DNA of 63,047 nucleotides from contig JAHDGF010000024.1 in NCBI GenBank assembly GCA_020627785.1, positions 1-63,047 of the forward strand. Reading direction: 5' to 3'. The position numbers and the translations under genes were made by a program. The stretch is from Saprospiraceae bacterium (lineage in GTDB: Bacteria > Bacteroidota > Bacteroidia > Chitinophagales > Saprospiraceae). Every line of letters starts with the position of its first letter. Positions within the stretch are counted from its first letter, which is position 1. The notes beneath the pieces are model-generated. The model was not told where the DNA came from and did not search any database. It worked only from the letters and a program-made list of their open reading frames with translations. Positions 9,636-19,470 of the stretch are shown here, in pieces.

Positions 9636-12056
9636 ATGAAAAGGATATTACTGTTGTTCGTTGTTGGTTTACTTGCGTCAAATGCTGCTCATGCTCAATT
9701 AATTAAGTTTGGCAAAAAGAAGAAGACCGAAGTTGTAACAGAAGAAGAGAAAAAGGAAAGTAAAATTAAGCCTTACAATAAAGTAATTGGATCCGAAGCA
9801 GTTACAGACTCGGGTTTAATTATTAGTCATTATGTGGATGGTAAATATTTTTTCGAAATTCCAAGTGAAATATTAGATAGAGAAATTCTTGTAGTTAGTA
9901 GAATTTCAGGCTTCGTAAAAGGCCTAAATTTTGGAGGTGCTGGAGTTAAATCTAAACCACAACAAGTTGTACGTTTTCAGCGTAAAAATGATATGATACT
10001 TTTAAGATCAGTTTCATACAATAGCGTTGCTGATTTCGATAATCCAATTTATGAGTCTGTAAGAAATAATAACTTTGAACCCATTGTTATGACCTTTGAT
10101 ATAAAGGCCATGTCAAAGGATGAAAGTGCAGTGGTCATAGAAGTAGATCCCCTATTTACAACAGATGTAAAAATGATTTCTGCACTATCTAAATTTCAAA
10201 GGAAGAATTTTGAAATAGGTGGATTAGATAAAAGTCGGAGTTTTATTAACTCTATAAAATCCTTCCCAAAAAATGTGGAAGTAAGACATGTACTGACTTA
10301 TAGTGGAAGAAATTTACCTGATAACCAAATTACTGAAACTCTTTCTGTTGAGATGAATCAATCTTTTATTGTACTTCCAGATGACCCGATGGTTCCGAGA
10401 TATTATGATGATAGAGTTGGGTATTTTTCTGTTTCACAAACCGACTATAGTTCAGATGATCAAAGAGCTTCAAGTAGAAGATTTATTACGCGGTGGAGAA
10501 TGGAACCTAAGGATCCAGAGGCATATGCAAGAGGAGAATTGGTGGAGCCAGTCAAGCCAATTATATATTACATTGACCCAGCAACTCCAGAAAAATGGAG
10601 ACCCTATATTGCCGCTGGTGTGGATGCATGGCAATCGGCGTTTGAGAAAGTAGGATTTAAAAATGCCATATATTCTAAAGTTGCGCCAACCCCAGAAGAA
10701 GACCCGGATTGGTCACCTGAAGATGTAAGGTATTCTGTTATTAGATATGTTTCTACTGAAATACAAAATGCCATGGGACCTCATGTGCATGACCCTAGGA
10801 CTGGAGAGATTTTAGAGAGTGATATCATCTGGTACCATAATGTTATGAACTTACTTCGGAATTGGTTTTTTGTACAGACTTCAGCAATTAATGAAGATGC
10901 TAGAGGTGCAAATTTTGAAGTTGAAGTTATGGGAAGTTTGATTGCATTTGTTTCAGCACACGAGGTCGGTCATACTTTAGGCCTTCCACATAACATGGGT
11001 TCGTCTGTGGCCTACCCTGTTGATTCTTTGAGGTCACCAAGCTTCACCAAGAAGTTTGGAACAGCGCCATCAATCATGGACTACGCTAGATTCAACTATG
11101 TAGCGCAACCTGAAGATGGAGATGTTGGTCTGATGCCAGGTATTGGGATTTATGATGATTGGAGCTTAGAATATGGATACCGTTATTTCAAAGATTTACA
11201 AGACGTAGATTTAGAAAAATTAGAATTGAATAAAATGGTTCTTGGTAAAGCTGGTAATCCCAATTATAGATATGGACGTCAGCAAGGTAGAGTAAGTGAC
11301 CCTTCTGCGCAGACAGAAGATATAGGTGATGATGCTGTTTACTCGAGTACATTAGGAATCAAAAATTTGAAAAGAATTCTTCCTAAGATTATCGATTGGA
11401 CTGCTGAGGAAGGCGAAAATTATGACACACAGGAAGAATTATACTTACAGGTTATCGGTCAGTTTAGACGTTATATGGGTCACGTTTTGAATAACGTGGG
11501 TGGAGTTTATGAGTTTTACAAAACTGCGGAGCAAACGGGTCCAATTTTCCAAAATGTGGATAGAGGTTTTCAAAAAGAATGTATGGACTTTCTTGCGGAA
11601 AATGTTTTAAAAACACCTGAATGGTTATTAGACGAACAATTACTTGGTGTTGTAAATTCAGAGTCTGTAATGATCTCGCTTAAGAATACGCAAGCCTTTG
11701 TTATTAGGAGTTTAGTGCGCAATGATAGAATAAGTCGAATGGTCAAAAATGAGATGATGAACGGGTCTGATGCATATACTGCTGCAAGCATGATGCAAGA
11801 TTTAGAAAATGCCATTTTTAGTTCAGGAAAGGTTGATGCATTGAAACGTGAATTACAAAGAAGTTATGTGGATCATTTAATCTCAATAATTGGAGATGCG
11901 GAGAAAAACAAAAGCTCTGACCTTACTGCTTTAGCCAATGCATCTTTGGTAAGATTACAATCAAAATTTCAATCATCTGCTAAGTCGAATGGAACAGATA
12001 TAAATGGATTCCACTACTTAGATCTTTCAACAAAAATTAAACAATTGATGGACTAA
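9636..12056 (+). CDS. Secreted zinc-dependent metalloprotease (DUF5117/DUF5118 type)
   Basis: An 806-aa secreted zinc protease. A signal peptide (about 1-20, ending AAHAQ) precedes a long N-terminal region of the DUF5118/DUF5117 type, then a metzincin-like catalytic core with HEVGHTLGLPHN at about residues 442-453; HExxHxxGxxH supplies three zinc-ligand histidines and the general-base Glu. The segment SIMDYARFNY downstream provides the Met-turn region. The C-terminal 300 residues are helical with no recognised motif. Such large proteins are frequent in Bacteroidota; their natural substrates are largely unknown. It shares a strand with oligopeptidase B upstream (19-base gap), and its TAA overlaps the ATG of the M50 gene by one base (TAATG), so translational coupling is likely. 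Confidence 0.9.
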   Translation: MKRILLLFVVGLLASNAAHAQLIKFGKKKKTEVVTEEEKKESKIKPYNKVIGSEAVTDSGLIISHYVDGKYFFEIPSEILDREILVVSRISGFVKGLNFGGAGVKSKPQQVVRFQRKNDMILLRSVSYNSVADFDNPIYESVRNNNFEPIVMTFDIKAMSKDESAVVIEVDPLFTTDVKMISALSKFQRKNFEIGGLDKSRSFINSIKSFPKNVEVRHVLTYSGRNLPDNQITETLSVEMNQSFIVLPDDPMVPRYYDDRVGYFSVSQTDYSSDDQRASSRRFITRWRMEPKDPEAYARGELVEPVKPIIYYIDPATPEKWRPYIAAGVDAWQSAFEKVGFKNAIYSKVAPTPEEDPDWSPEDVRYSVIRYVSTEIQNAMGPHVHDPRTGEILESDIIWYHNVMNLLRNWFFVQTSAINEDARGANFEVEVMGSLIAFVSAHEVGHTLGLPHNMGSSVAYPVDSLRSPSFTKKFGTAPSIMDYARFNYVAQPEDGDVGLMPGIGIYDDWSLEYGYRYFKDLQDVDLEKLELNKMVLGKAGNPNYRYGRQQGRVSDPSAQTEDIGDDAVYSSTLGIKNLKRILPKIIDWTAEEGENYDTQEELYLQVIGQFRRYMGHVLNNVGGVYEFYKTAEQTGPIFQNVDRGFQKECMDFLAENVLKTPEWLLDEQLLGVVNSESVMISLKNTQAFVIRSLVRNDRISRMVKNEMMNGSDAYTAASMMQDLENAIFSSGKVDALKRELQRSYVDHLISIIGDAEKNKSSDLTALANASLVRLQSKFQSSAKSNGTDINGFHYLDLSTKIKQLMD

Positions 12057-12775
12057 TGAGAAAGTCAATATTCATACGAATGATCATCATCTTGGCCATT
12101 TATTTTGGTCTAAGATATTTTGGTGGAGAAGTTGGGCGGCAGATACTTTATCCTGTGATTCTTTTAGTCACATTTTTACACGAGCTTGGCCATGCTGTCG
12201 GGGCTTGGATAACAGGTGGTACAGTTGAAGACATAATTGTAAATAAAGACGGTAGTGGTTTGACTCGTTCCATCGGAGGAAGTCATCCGATCATTTTAAT
12301 GGGAGGATATATTGGGAGCGCAATTTTTGGGAATATACTTTTCTTGATAGGAAGTAGATTTAAGATTTTGGTGAAACCAATTTTGCTCATTTTAGCAGTT
12401 GTAATGCTTGGAACTGGATTTTTCTTATACAGCACAATGTTTACCACCACCTTTCTAGCAATTTTTTCACTTTTTATAATTTTCGTTATTTGGAAGACGA
12501 ACTGGGGACGTGAAATTTTAATGTTTTTAGGGTTAGCAAGTATCCTATATATTATTCAAGATTTTAACGTCGGGCCTAGTTCGGATTTAGCAAAGTACGC
12601 TGAGATCATGAAAGTACTTCCCGCAGATGTATGGATGTATCTTTGGTTATTCATAGCCTTGTTACTATTCTTCATAAATCTTCGCTTTATATTTAATGAA
12701 AATTCAAACTCCACTGAAGTAGAATCAGTGATTCCTAAAAATGAAGACTTTTTAGATTTAGATGCTAAACTCTAG
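12056..12775 (+). CDS. M50-family membrane metalloprotease
   Basis: A 239-aa polytopic membrane protein with about six hydrophobic segments. The second carries HELGHAVGAW (HExxH), the zinc-binding motif of site-2-protease-like M50 peptidases, here of the short M50B-like type without a PDZ domain. Family members cleave within or near the membrane; the substrate here is unknown. The hydrophilic C-terminal tail (about 215-239) is acidic. The start overlaps the stop of the preceding zinc protease gene by one base, so the two are probably co-translated. It runs tail to tail with the E1 dehydrogenase gene with only seven bases between stops. Confidence 0.82.
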   Translation: MRKSIFIRMIIILAIYFGLRYFGGEVGRQILYPVILLVTFLHELGHAVGAWITGGTVEDIIVNKDGSGLTRSIGGSHPIILMGGYIGSAIFGNILFLIGSRFKILVKPILLILAVVMLGTGFFLYSTMFTTTFLAIFSLFIIFVIWKTNWGREILMFLGLASILYIIQDFNVGPSSDLAKYAEIMKVLPADVWMYLWLFIALLLFFINLRFIFNENSNSTEVESVIPKNEDFLDLDAKL

Positions 12776-12782
12776 AGTTTAA

Positions 12783-14849
12783 TCAGTATTTCAAAAGATA
12801 TTTCATTTTCGCTAAAACCTTTTCTGCATTCGGTAACATGGATTGTTCGAGAATGCTAGATAGGCCGATGGCAGGTAAGTTCTCGGCACCGATGGTCAAT
12901 ACGGGTGCATCCAGATGCTGAAAACACTGTTCTTGTATTTTACCTGCTAATGACATAGCAAAACTTAATTCGACGGCTTCTTCAGTTAAGACCATGACTC
13001 TCCCATGTTTTTTCGCTTGCGCAAATATCATTTTTTCATCCAATGGACATAAGGTTCTCAGGTCTAAAATTGAAACTTGACCTTCTAAGTTTTTCGCAGC
13101 ATTTAAAGCCCAATGAACTCCCATACCGTAAGTTACCACCAATAAACTGTCTCCGTTTTCTATGGATTCTGCATTTGCCTCGAGCGTTATATCTGCTATA
13201 CCTAATGGCAGTAAGTAATCTTCAGAAGGTTCAATTCTACGAGCGGCTAAAGTTCCTGGCACCTTTGACCAATAGAGACCTTTATGCTCAAGTATAACCA
13301 CAGGATTAGGATCATGATAAGCAGCTTTCATAAGACCTTTCATATCTGCACCATTACTAGGATAAACGATCTTAATCCCTTTAATGCTGGTAAGTATCGA
13401 TTCAACGCTGCTTGAATGATACGGTCCCCCACTCCCATAAGCACCGATAGGAACTCGTAAAATCATGCTCACAGGCCATTTCCCGTTAGATAGGTAATAT
13501 GATCGACTGACCTCAGTGAAAAGCTGATTCAAACCTGGCCAGATGTAGTCCGCAAATTGTACTTCAACGATTGGTTTTAATCCTACGGCAGACATACCAA
13601 CGGTTGAACCAACAATAAATGCTTCTTGAATCGGTGTGTTAAATACTCTATGATCTCCAAATTTATCTCCTAAGGTTGCAGCTTCTCTAAATACTCCCCC
13701 CAATCTTTTGCCGACATCTTGTCCATATAACAGACAAGCTGGATCCGCATGCATTAATTCTTCAATTGCTAAAAGTGCCGAATCAACCATCACTTTTTCT
13801 GTTCCTTCTTCAGGAGCGCGTTCACCCTTTTCTTCAATAACTGGGGTTTCTGCAAATACGTGTTTGAAAATATCCTCCGGGTCTGGATCTTTCGCAGATA
13901 CCGCTTGTTCATATTGTTCTCTCACTCTGGCTTCAATCTTCTTTTCAATCTTGATTAAAGCTTTTTCTTTTATCACCCCTTTCTTAATTAATTGGGCTCT
14001 TAAAAGTGGCTGAGGATCTTCTTTTTTATCTTCTTCCAAATCATCACGATACCATTCCATTCTAACACCAGAGGTGTGGTGATTTAGTAAAGGTACTTTT
14101 GCATGAACTAAAATTGGACGCCGTTCTTTTCTTACCGTTTTAACGACCGCCTCCATTTTTGTCAAGCAATCAATCATATCATTGCCCTTAATAGATACGG
14201 CTTCTAGTCCTTTAAAACCTTCCGCAAATTCCAATGCATTTTGGGCTCGAATTTCTTCAGCCTTTGCAGATATATCCCACCCGTTATCTTGAATAAGATA
14301 AATGATTGGAAGTTGTTTTAAGGCGGCCATTTGAAAGGCTTCGGATACTTCCCCTTCTGTAATCGATGCATCCCCTAACGAACAAAGAACCACAGGAAAT
14401 TGTCTCTTTGTGTGAAGTTTAACCTTCTCTTTATATTGCAATCCTAGAGCTACACCAGTTGCAGGGATTGCTTGCATACCTGTAGCACTTGATTGATGTG
14501 GAATTTTTACTCGATCATCATCTCTTAAGGAGGGATGGCTATAATAAGTTCTTCCGCCAGAGAATGGATCTTCCTGTTTTCCTAACAATTGTAGCATCAG
14601 TTCATAGGGTGTAACCTTCATTGAAAGTAACAACGCATCATCTCTGTAATAAGGAAAAGCAAAGTCGTATGGCTTCAGAAAATAGCCTGCAGCAATTTGA
14701 ATCGCTTCATGGCCTCTTGAAGTTGCGTGTACATACTTAGAAGTTAATTTGGTTTCTTCTTCATATAGGCTTGTCATGCAACAAGAGGTATACATCATTT
14801 CATAACAATCTAGCCATTGTTTGCGATTTTTTGAGCTGACTTTCTTCAT
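12783..14849 (-). CDS. Fused alpha/beta E1 component of a 2-oxoacid dehydrogenase complex
   Basis: A 688-aa thiamine-diphosphate enzyme that joins the E1-alpha (about 1-335) and E1-beta (about 350-688) chains in one polypeptide. The alpha half has the TPP/Mg motif beginning GDASITEGE and ending LIQDN, and the beta half has the typical GKRLGGVFREA and VPIGAYGSGGPYHS stretches. It decarboxylates a 2-oxoacid and passes the acyl group to lipoyl E2; the branched-chain (2-oxoisovalerate) type is the usual assignment for such fused Bacteroidota proteins, but pyruvate or acetoin cannot be excluded. No E2 or E3 gene is nearby, so the complex is assembled from separate loci. A TAnnTTTG element lies about 30 bases upstream of the ATG. 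Confidence 0.87.
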   Translation of the reverse strand: MKKVSSKNRKQWLDCYEMMYTSCCMTSLYEEETKLTSKYVHATSRGHEAIQIAAGYFLKPYDFAFPYYRDDALLLSMKVTPYELMLQLLGKQEDPFSGGRTYYSHPSLRDDDRVKIPHQSSATGMQAIPATGVALGLQYKEKVKLHTKRQFPVVLCSLGDASITEGEVSEAFQMAALKQLPIIYLIQDNGWDISAKAEEIRAQNALEFAEGFKGLEAVSIKGNDMIDCLTKMEAVVKTVRKERRPILVHAKVPLLNHHTSGVRMEWYRDDLEEDKKEDPQPLLRAQLIKKGVIKEKALIKIEKKIEARVREQYEQAVSAKDPDPEDIFKHVFAETPVIEEKGERAPEEGTEKVMVDSALLAIEELMHADPACLLYGQDVGKRLGGVFREAATLGDKFGDHRVFNTPIQEAFIVGSTVGMSAVGLKPIVEVQFADYIWPGLNQLFTEVSRSYYLSNGKWPVSMILRVPIGAYGSGGPYHSSSVESILTSIKGIKIVYPSNGADMKGLMKAAYHDPNPVVILEHKGLYWSKVPGTLAARRIEPSEDYLLPLGIADITLEANAESIENGDSLLVVTYGMGVHWALNAAKNLEGQVSILDLRTLCPLDEKMIFAQAKKHGRVMVLTEEAVELSFAMSLAGKIQEQCFQHLDAPVLTIGAENLPAIGLSSILEQSMLPNAEKVLAKMKYLLKY

Positions 14850-14879
14850 ATATTCTTAAAACTAACAACCGTTAGTCTA

Positions 14880-14887
14880 CAAATTTA
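14880..14887 (-). promoter_or_regulatory. Putative Bacteroidota -7 promoter element for the E1 gene
   Basis: On the minus strand the sequence TAAATTTG matches the Bacteroidota -7 consensus TAnnTTTG exactly and lies about 30 bases upstream of the E1 start. I do not see a clear TTG at the -33 position, so this is a motif match only. Confidence 0.4.
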
Positions 14888-14945
14888 TCAAAATTTTGCA
14901 TACCTGTCTTTTAATTCAACTCTTATTCAGAAATTGTGCGACAGA

Positions 14946-16850
14946 ATGGAAGAAACAAAATCAAGAATCAAAAAACTGATTCAAGCTGTTGATGAAGAAA
15001 GAAAGGTTGAGGAAAGTTATTTTCTAGATATAGCTAGCAGTAAAACAAAAAAGGATAAGGTAGAGTCAGGTTTTCTCCTTTATCCGGTAACAATTGCAAG
15101 TAAAAGCTATTCCCTTGGAGAGTATGTTGAGCTAAAGTTGGATTTGCCGGAAGGACTTAACATTTCAAGATCAAGATTTAGAGAAGGTGTCGGGTGTATG
15201 GTTATTGCTGAATATGAAGAGACCTTAAGTTTTAAAGGCACCATCTCAATGGCAAGGAGGACTTATATTAAAGTCTTACTTAGGTCGGATGTTATAGAGA
15301 AAGAGAATATTCCAGATCGAGCTAGAATTGGAGTTGAGATCATTTATGATGAAAGGCCTTATAAAGTAATGACTCAAGTGCTTGAAGATGTAATGAAGAG
15401 TGAGGACTATCATGTAAAGGAATTAAGATATGTCTTAGAAAAAAGTACGTTTCAAAGGAATCAAGATGCCCACCCAGGTCATAGTTTTCAAATTCCAGGT
15501 CATCTAAACGATTCTCAAAAAGATGCACTAAAGAAAAGTACGCAAACACCTTATGTAAGTGTCATTCATGGGCCTCCTGGAACTGGAAAAACAACGACAC
15601 TTATAGCTCTTATCAAAGCGCTCTTAGAAAAAGAGAAAAGAATATTGGTCTGTGCGCCAAGCAACAATGCAGTCGATCTTTTAGCCTTTTTACTAGATAA
15701 AGTAAATGTGAATGTAGTGCGGGTTGGAAATCTATCTCGAATTGGTGATAGAATTGCGCATCTAACAATTGAAGAACAAGTCCGAGGGAATAAGGAATGG
15801 AATAATATTAAAAAGATAAAGATCCAAGCTTCCGATGTTAGGAAAAAAGCGAAATCATTCAAAAGAAAATTTGATAAACAAGCGTATCATAACCGCAAGG
15901 CACTAATCAAAGAGTCCAAAGAATTATCCAAATGGGCCAATGATATGGAACTCCGATTGGTTGAACAGATGATCGAAAATGCTCAAGTAGTCTGTGCCAC
16001 ATTAATCGGCATTGACAACAAGTACACCAAGCATTTAAAGTTTGATACAGCTATTATTGATGAGGCTTCACAATCATTAGAACCAGAATGTTGGAATGCA
16101 ATCCTAAGATCAAAAAGAGTAATTCTGGCTGGGGATCACAAACAATTACCACCAACTGTAAAATCAAAAAAGTCAGAGGAGTTAGGATTGAGTACTACCC
16201 TCTTAGATAGACTATCTGAGGTGCCTGAAATTAGTACTGTTTTGAGGACGCAATATCGGATGCACAATGATATCCTTCAATTTTCTAATCAAGAATTTTA
16301 CGATGGTTTATTGAGTTCAGATGAAAAAATTAAAAACAGAACTTTAGCAAGTGATACAAGTCCATTCCAATTAATTGATACAGTGGGGACTGGTTTTGAT
16401 GAATCCTTCAATCATGATCAAAAGAGCTATCGTAATGAAGGAGAGATTTTTATTATTTCAGAACATGTAAATCAGAGTCGAGAAAATCTTTTGGGAGCAT
16501 CTATTGGCATAATCAGCCCCTACGCAGAACAGGTTAGGTTGATCAGAGAAAAGATTGAAGAAGATGAGCACTTCAAGGATCTAGATGTAGAGGTCAATAG
16601 TATCGATGGTTTTCAAGGGCAGGAAAAAGATGTCATTTACATCAGCATGGTAAGAAGTAATGGTAATGGAAAAATTGGTTTTTTAGCTGATCCTAGAAGG
16701 CTGAATGTTGCCATGACAAGGGCTCGAATGAAGCTAGTAATAGTTGGAGATTTCCTTACGCTAGGCGCTGATCCAATCTTTCAAAGATTGATAGACTATG
16801 CAGAAAAATTAGAGGCTTATAAGAGTGCTTGGGACTACATGCAGTATTAA
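14946..16850 (+). CDS. SF1 superfamily helicase, UPF1/IGHMBP2-like
   Basis: A 634-aa SF1B helicase related to IGHMBP2/UPF1. An N-terminal OB/stalk-type region (about 1-190) precedes the helicase core: Q-motif LNDSQKDALKK, motif I GPPGTGKTTT (about 208), motif II IIDEASQSLEP, motif III LAGDHKQLPPT, the QYRMH stretch of motif IV, motif V SIDGFQGQEKDVIY and motif VI LNVAMTRARMK. All catalytic motifs are intact, so an active 5'-3' ATP-dependent RNA/DNA helicase is expected. I chose ATG at 14946 rather than the TTG four codons upstream (14934), because the extra residues match nothing in the family. It diverges from the E1 gene, and is tail to tail with the DUF5686 gene (eight bases apart). Confidence 0.9.
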   Translation: MEETKSRIKKLIQAVDEERKVEESYFLDIASSKTKKDKVESGFLLYPVTIASKSYSLGEYVELKLDLPEGLNISRSRFREGVGCMVIAEYEETLSFKGTISMARRTYIKVLLRSDVIEKENIPDRARIGVEIIYDERPYKVMTQVLEDVMKSEDYHVKELRYVLEKSTFQRNQDAHPGHSFQIPGHLNDSQKDALKKSTQTPYVSVIHGPPGTGKTTTLIALIKALLEKEKRILVCAPSNNAVDLLAFLLDKVNVNVVRVGNLSRIGDRIAHLTIEEQVRGNKEWNNIKKIKIQASDVRKKAKSFKRKFDKQAYHNRKALIKESKELSKWANDMELRLVEQMIENAQVVCATLIGIDNKYTKHLKFDTAIIDEASQSLEPECWNAILRSKRVILAGDHKQLPPTVKSKKSEELGLSTTLLDRLSEVPEISTVLRTQYRMHNDILQFSNQEFYDGLLSSDEKIKNRTLASDTSPFQLIDTVGTGFDESFNHDQKSYRNEGEIFIISEHVNQSRENLLGASIGIISPYAEQVRLIREKIEEDEHFKDLDVEVNSIDGFQGQEKDVIYISMVRSNGNGKIGFLADPRRLNVAMTRARMKLVIVGDFLTLGADPIFQRLIDYAEKLEAYKSAWDYMQY

Positions 16851-16858
16851 AAATTCAC

Positions 16859-19363
16859 CTAAAAGCTCCAGTCATTTTTCCAGGTGTCGATGAGATCAAT
16901 TGAAAATTTATAATCTGTTCTAGCATCAAATACATTTGAATTTCCAACAACACTATAGGCTCCTAGTCTTAGCCTCCTTCTTGGCCCAATCTTAAATGTT
17001 CTTTCAATTCCAGCGAATATTTCTTGATGCCAATAATTGTCCTCCTTGACATAAAGTGCGCCCCCTCCAGCAACTAATCCAATACGCGTTTTTTTCAAAA
17101 GTGGAATATTGTTTATAAGGGCCCCATTAAAGTGATGAACATAATGAAATTCTGCGAATGGTTTGGTAGTAACAAGACTAGTATCTAATACTTGGAAGAC
17201 GTTAATTGGATCTATGAATAAGAAAGGATCTGATTCTCTGAATCGTTTTACATCTATAAAGGTTACCTGCTTTGTGTTAATAAATTGCCCAGCTAAAAAT
17301 TTGTATCTAGAGTTTCCAAAAACGCCTAAAATGAGATTCTGTTCAATAGAAAATTCTAAGTAATCAAAATCTACATCACTTGAAAATAGTCCTTTCCAAC
17401 CTTTCCTGTGAAGTATTGAAAAAGTAGGCCAATCCGAAGCAAGGACTATTTTTCGATTCGGTTCGGTCATATACTTTTGCTGAGGTGTATAGGATAAGGT
17501 AGTATTTGAAATACTAGTTTCATAAGGATCAAATTCTACAGGTTCTCCTGCGTCGACCAATTCCTCTAAAAAAGAACCACGTTCCAAGTCACCAATGTCA
17601 GACCTTGCGCTCCAATCAAATTGGGTATTTAAATAGAGCCCATTGAATAATTCTATTCTATGTCCACCACCTAAATTTGTGTGTAGAATATAATTGGAGG
17701 ATTGTAGTTGATTTAGAAAAGCATCATAAGGGTTAATTGGTCTAAAGGCTCTTGATAAATTTAAGTTAACGCTGGCTTGTTTCATAGGTCCATAAACCCA
17801 CTGATGATTTGTCCAGCCATTAAAGTCAAGATTTCGATGACCGATATTGAAATTATTAGCGCTTCGATAGAATTGTCCATTGTCAAATCTTCGTGCATAC
17901 GAAAAGTATGGTCCAAAGCGAAAGCCTCCTACTACATCAAAGTCAAGTAATCCAGCAATGGGAGAAACCCAAATGATTTGTTTTTTTTCATGATTCCTGA
18001 AACCTAAACCTTCATATGCAATCTCTAAAATGTCAACCTTATTAAACTCTTGTTGAATTGAATCTTTATATTCCTTGCTGTTCAAAATAGTCTCTACACT
18101 ATCTTTGTATAGAACAAATTTTAATTCTGAAGAATCTAAGGCCTCAGGTCGATTTTGGTTCCAGTAGGTTGAATCTAAATCATACGCATCTTGAGTGATA
18201 ATTGAAATTTCATTGCCAAAAAACTTAGGAGGAAATTCAGGATAAAGGTTGATGTCTAGAAAATTGATTAGGGTTGACCCATTATATGTTTTTTTCTTCC
18301 CTTGTTTTGTATAATAAGTGTACTCTTGCCTTGTAGCGACCCACTTATCTTTTTCTAATTCTTCATAACTCATTTTCAAATTAAAGTTGTCAAAGAATTT
18401 CAAATTCCCTTTGGGTAGGTCAAGGTCTAATCTTAAAATATTCCACGATTCATCTATGATGTATATCATTCCTGATACGGTCCCATTTCCTTGTTTCCGT
18501 GGGATGACCTTAATTGCATGCACGAGATGCTCACCTTCTTTTTTTGAAGATATCAGTTTGAACTTATATGATATAATCGAAGTCCTTGCCAATGGCGATA
18601 TAACTGGAAGTTCTGCAATCCCTCTAAGTTCAACCATGTTTTCATAAAAGTTGAAATCAATTTCATCAAATCGAGGGATGAAGAGACCCGATTTAGATCC
18701 GTATAATTTGTATGCAGTTTTTTCTTCTTTGTACTTTTCTGGATACTGGTAAGAAAGGTTCATTTTCGTTTCCAGTAAATTGTATTTTGACATTTCAGCT
18801 TCTAGCTCTGCCCTTTTCTTAGCTACAAGATCTACCTCCATATCGTCTTCATCGTCCGGATTTTTGTTCAGTCGATTTTTAGTTTTATTTTTTTCAGTGA
18901 CATCAATGACTTCATTAGCCTTAAGGTATACCTCTGCTTGGTACTCAGCAACAGATGAATTAAACTTCTTTTTATTCTCTATGGCTTTCCGGATGATTTC
19001 AAAAGCTGGATCTTTTTTAGATGCCTTAATGGTTATTTCTTCAAGCAGGTAGTCAGAATTCTTTAGTTGGAAGTTAGCAACTACGTCTTCATCAATTTTT
19101 ACTCGAGCAGTCTGAGTTTCGTATCCAATGGAAGAAATGACAATGTCATATTCTGATGGATTTAATTGAAGATAGAAATATCCATTCTCATCAGACGTCG
19201 TTCCACTTTGCAGTTGTTTGAAAAATATATTTGCGAAAGCGACGGGCTCCTCTGACTCATTTAGGATGTAGCCTGATATGCTCTGGGCAAAGGTATCTGC
19301 TTGAGCTAAGAAAAGCAGAATAATTATGGACCAGTATTTATATCCTTTAGAGAAGTATTTCAT
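16859..19363 (-). CDS. DUF5686 and carboxypeptidase-regulatory-like domain outer-membrane protein
   Basis: An 834-aa Bacteroidota-specific protein. The signal peptide (about 1-27) is followed by a carboxypeptidase-regulatory-like domain (about 28-115; ISGYILNESEEPVAFANIFF) and a long DUF5686 region that ends in repeated amphipathic strands (for example IGLVAGGGALYV and LRLGAYSVVGN), consistent with an outer-membrane barrel. A charged helical insert lies near residues 150-200 (RLNKNPDDEDDMEVDLVAKK). The family has no established biochemical function; localisation in the outer membrane is inferred from the signal peptide and strands. It diverges from exbD across about 107 bases. Confidence 0.85.
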   Translation of the reverse strand: MKYFSKGYKYWSIIILLFLAQADTFAQSISGYILNESEEPVAFANIFFKQLQSGTTSDENGYFYLQLNPSEYDIVISSIGYETQTARVKIDEDVVANFQLKNSDYLLEEITIKASKKDPAFEIIRKAIENKKKFNSSVAEYQAEVYLKANEVIDVTEKNKTKNRLNKNPDDEDDMEVDLVAKKRAELEAEMSKYNLLETKMNLSYQYPEKYKEEKTAYKLYGSKSGLFIPRFDEIDFNFYENMVELRGIAELPVISPLARTSIISYKFKLISSKKEGEHLVHAIKVIPRKQGNGTVSGMIYIIDESWNILRLDLDLPKGNLKFFDNFNLKMSYEELEKDKWVATRQEYTYYTKQGKKKTYNGSTLINFLDINLYPEFPPKFFGNEISIITQDAYDLDSTYWNQNRPEALDSSELKFVLYKDSVETILNSKEYKDSIQQEFNKVDILEIAYEGLGFRNHEKKQIIWVSPIAGLLDFDVVGGFRFGPYFSYARRFDNGQFYRSANNFNIGHRNLDFNGWTNHQWVYGPMKQASVNLNLSRAFRPINPYDAFLNQLQSSNYILHTNLGGGHRIELFNGLYLNTQFDWSARSDIGDLERGSFLEELVDAGEPVEFDPYETSISNTTLSYTPQQKYMTEPNRKIVLASDWPTFSILHRKGWKGLFSSDVDFDYLEFSIEQNLILGVFGNSRYKFLAGQFINTKQVTFIDVKRFRESDPFLFIDPINVFQVLDTSLVTTKPFAEFHYVHHFNGALINNIPLLKKTRIGLVAGGGALYVKEDNYWHQEIFAGIERTFKIGPRRRLRLGAYSVVGNSNVFDARTDYKFSIDLIDTWKNDWSF

Positions 19364-19437
19364 TTTGTTATTGATATAACGGTCTTTTAGACTGCGAGTT
19401 ACATGTTAAAGCAATATTTTTTATGAATACACCAAAA

Positions 19438-19445
19438 TAAATTTG
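19438..19445 (+). promoter_or_regulatory. Putative Bacteroidota -7 promoter element for exbD
   Basis: TAAATTTG matches TAnnTTTG exactly and sits 25 bases before the exbD ATG, a spacing that leaves a short leader. No convincing -33 TTG is present at the expected distance. Confidence 0.45.
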
Positions 19446-19470
19446 GGATACATCTTAAGAATAAAGTAAG

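Noticed and set aside
14934..14945. TTG start four codons before the helicase ATG
   Set aside because: The added residues have no family support and an ATG follows directly.
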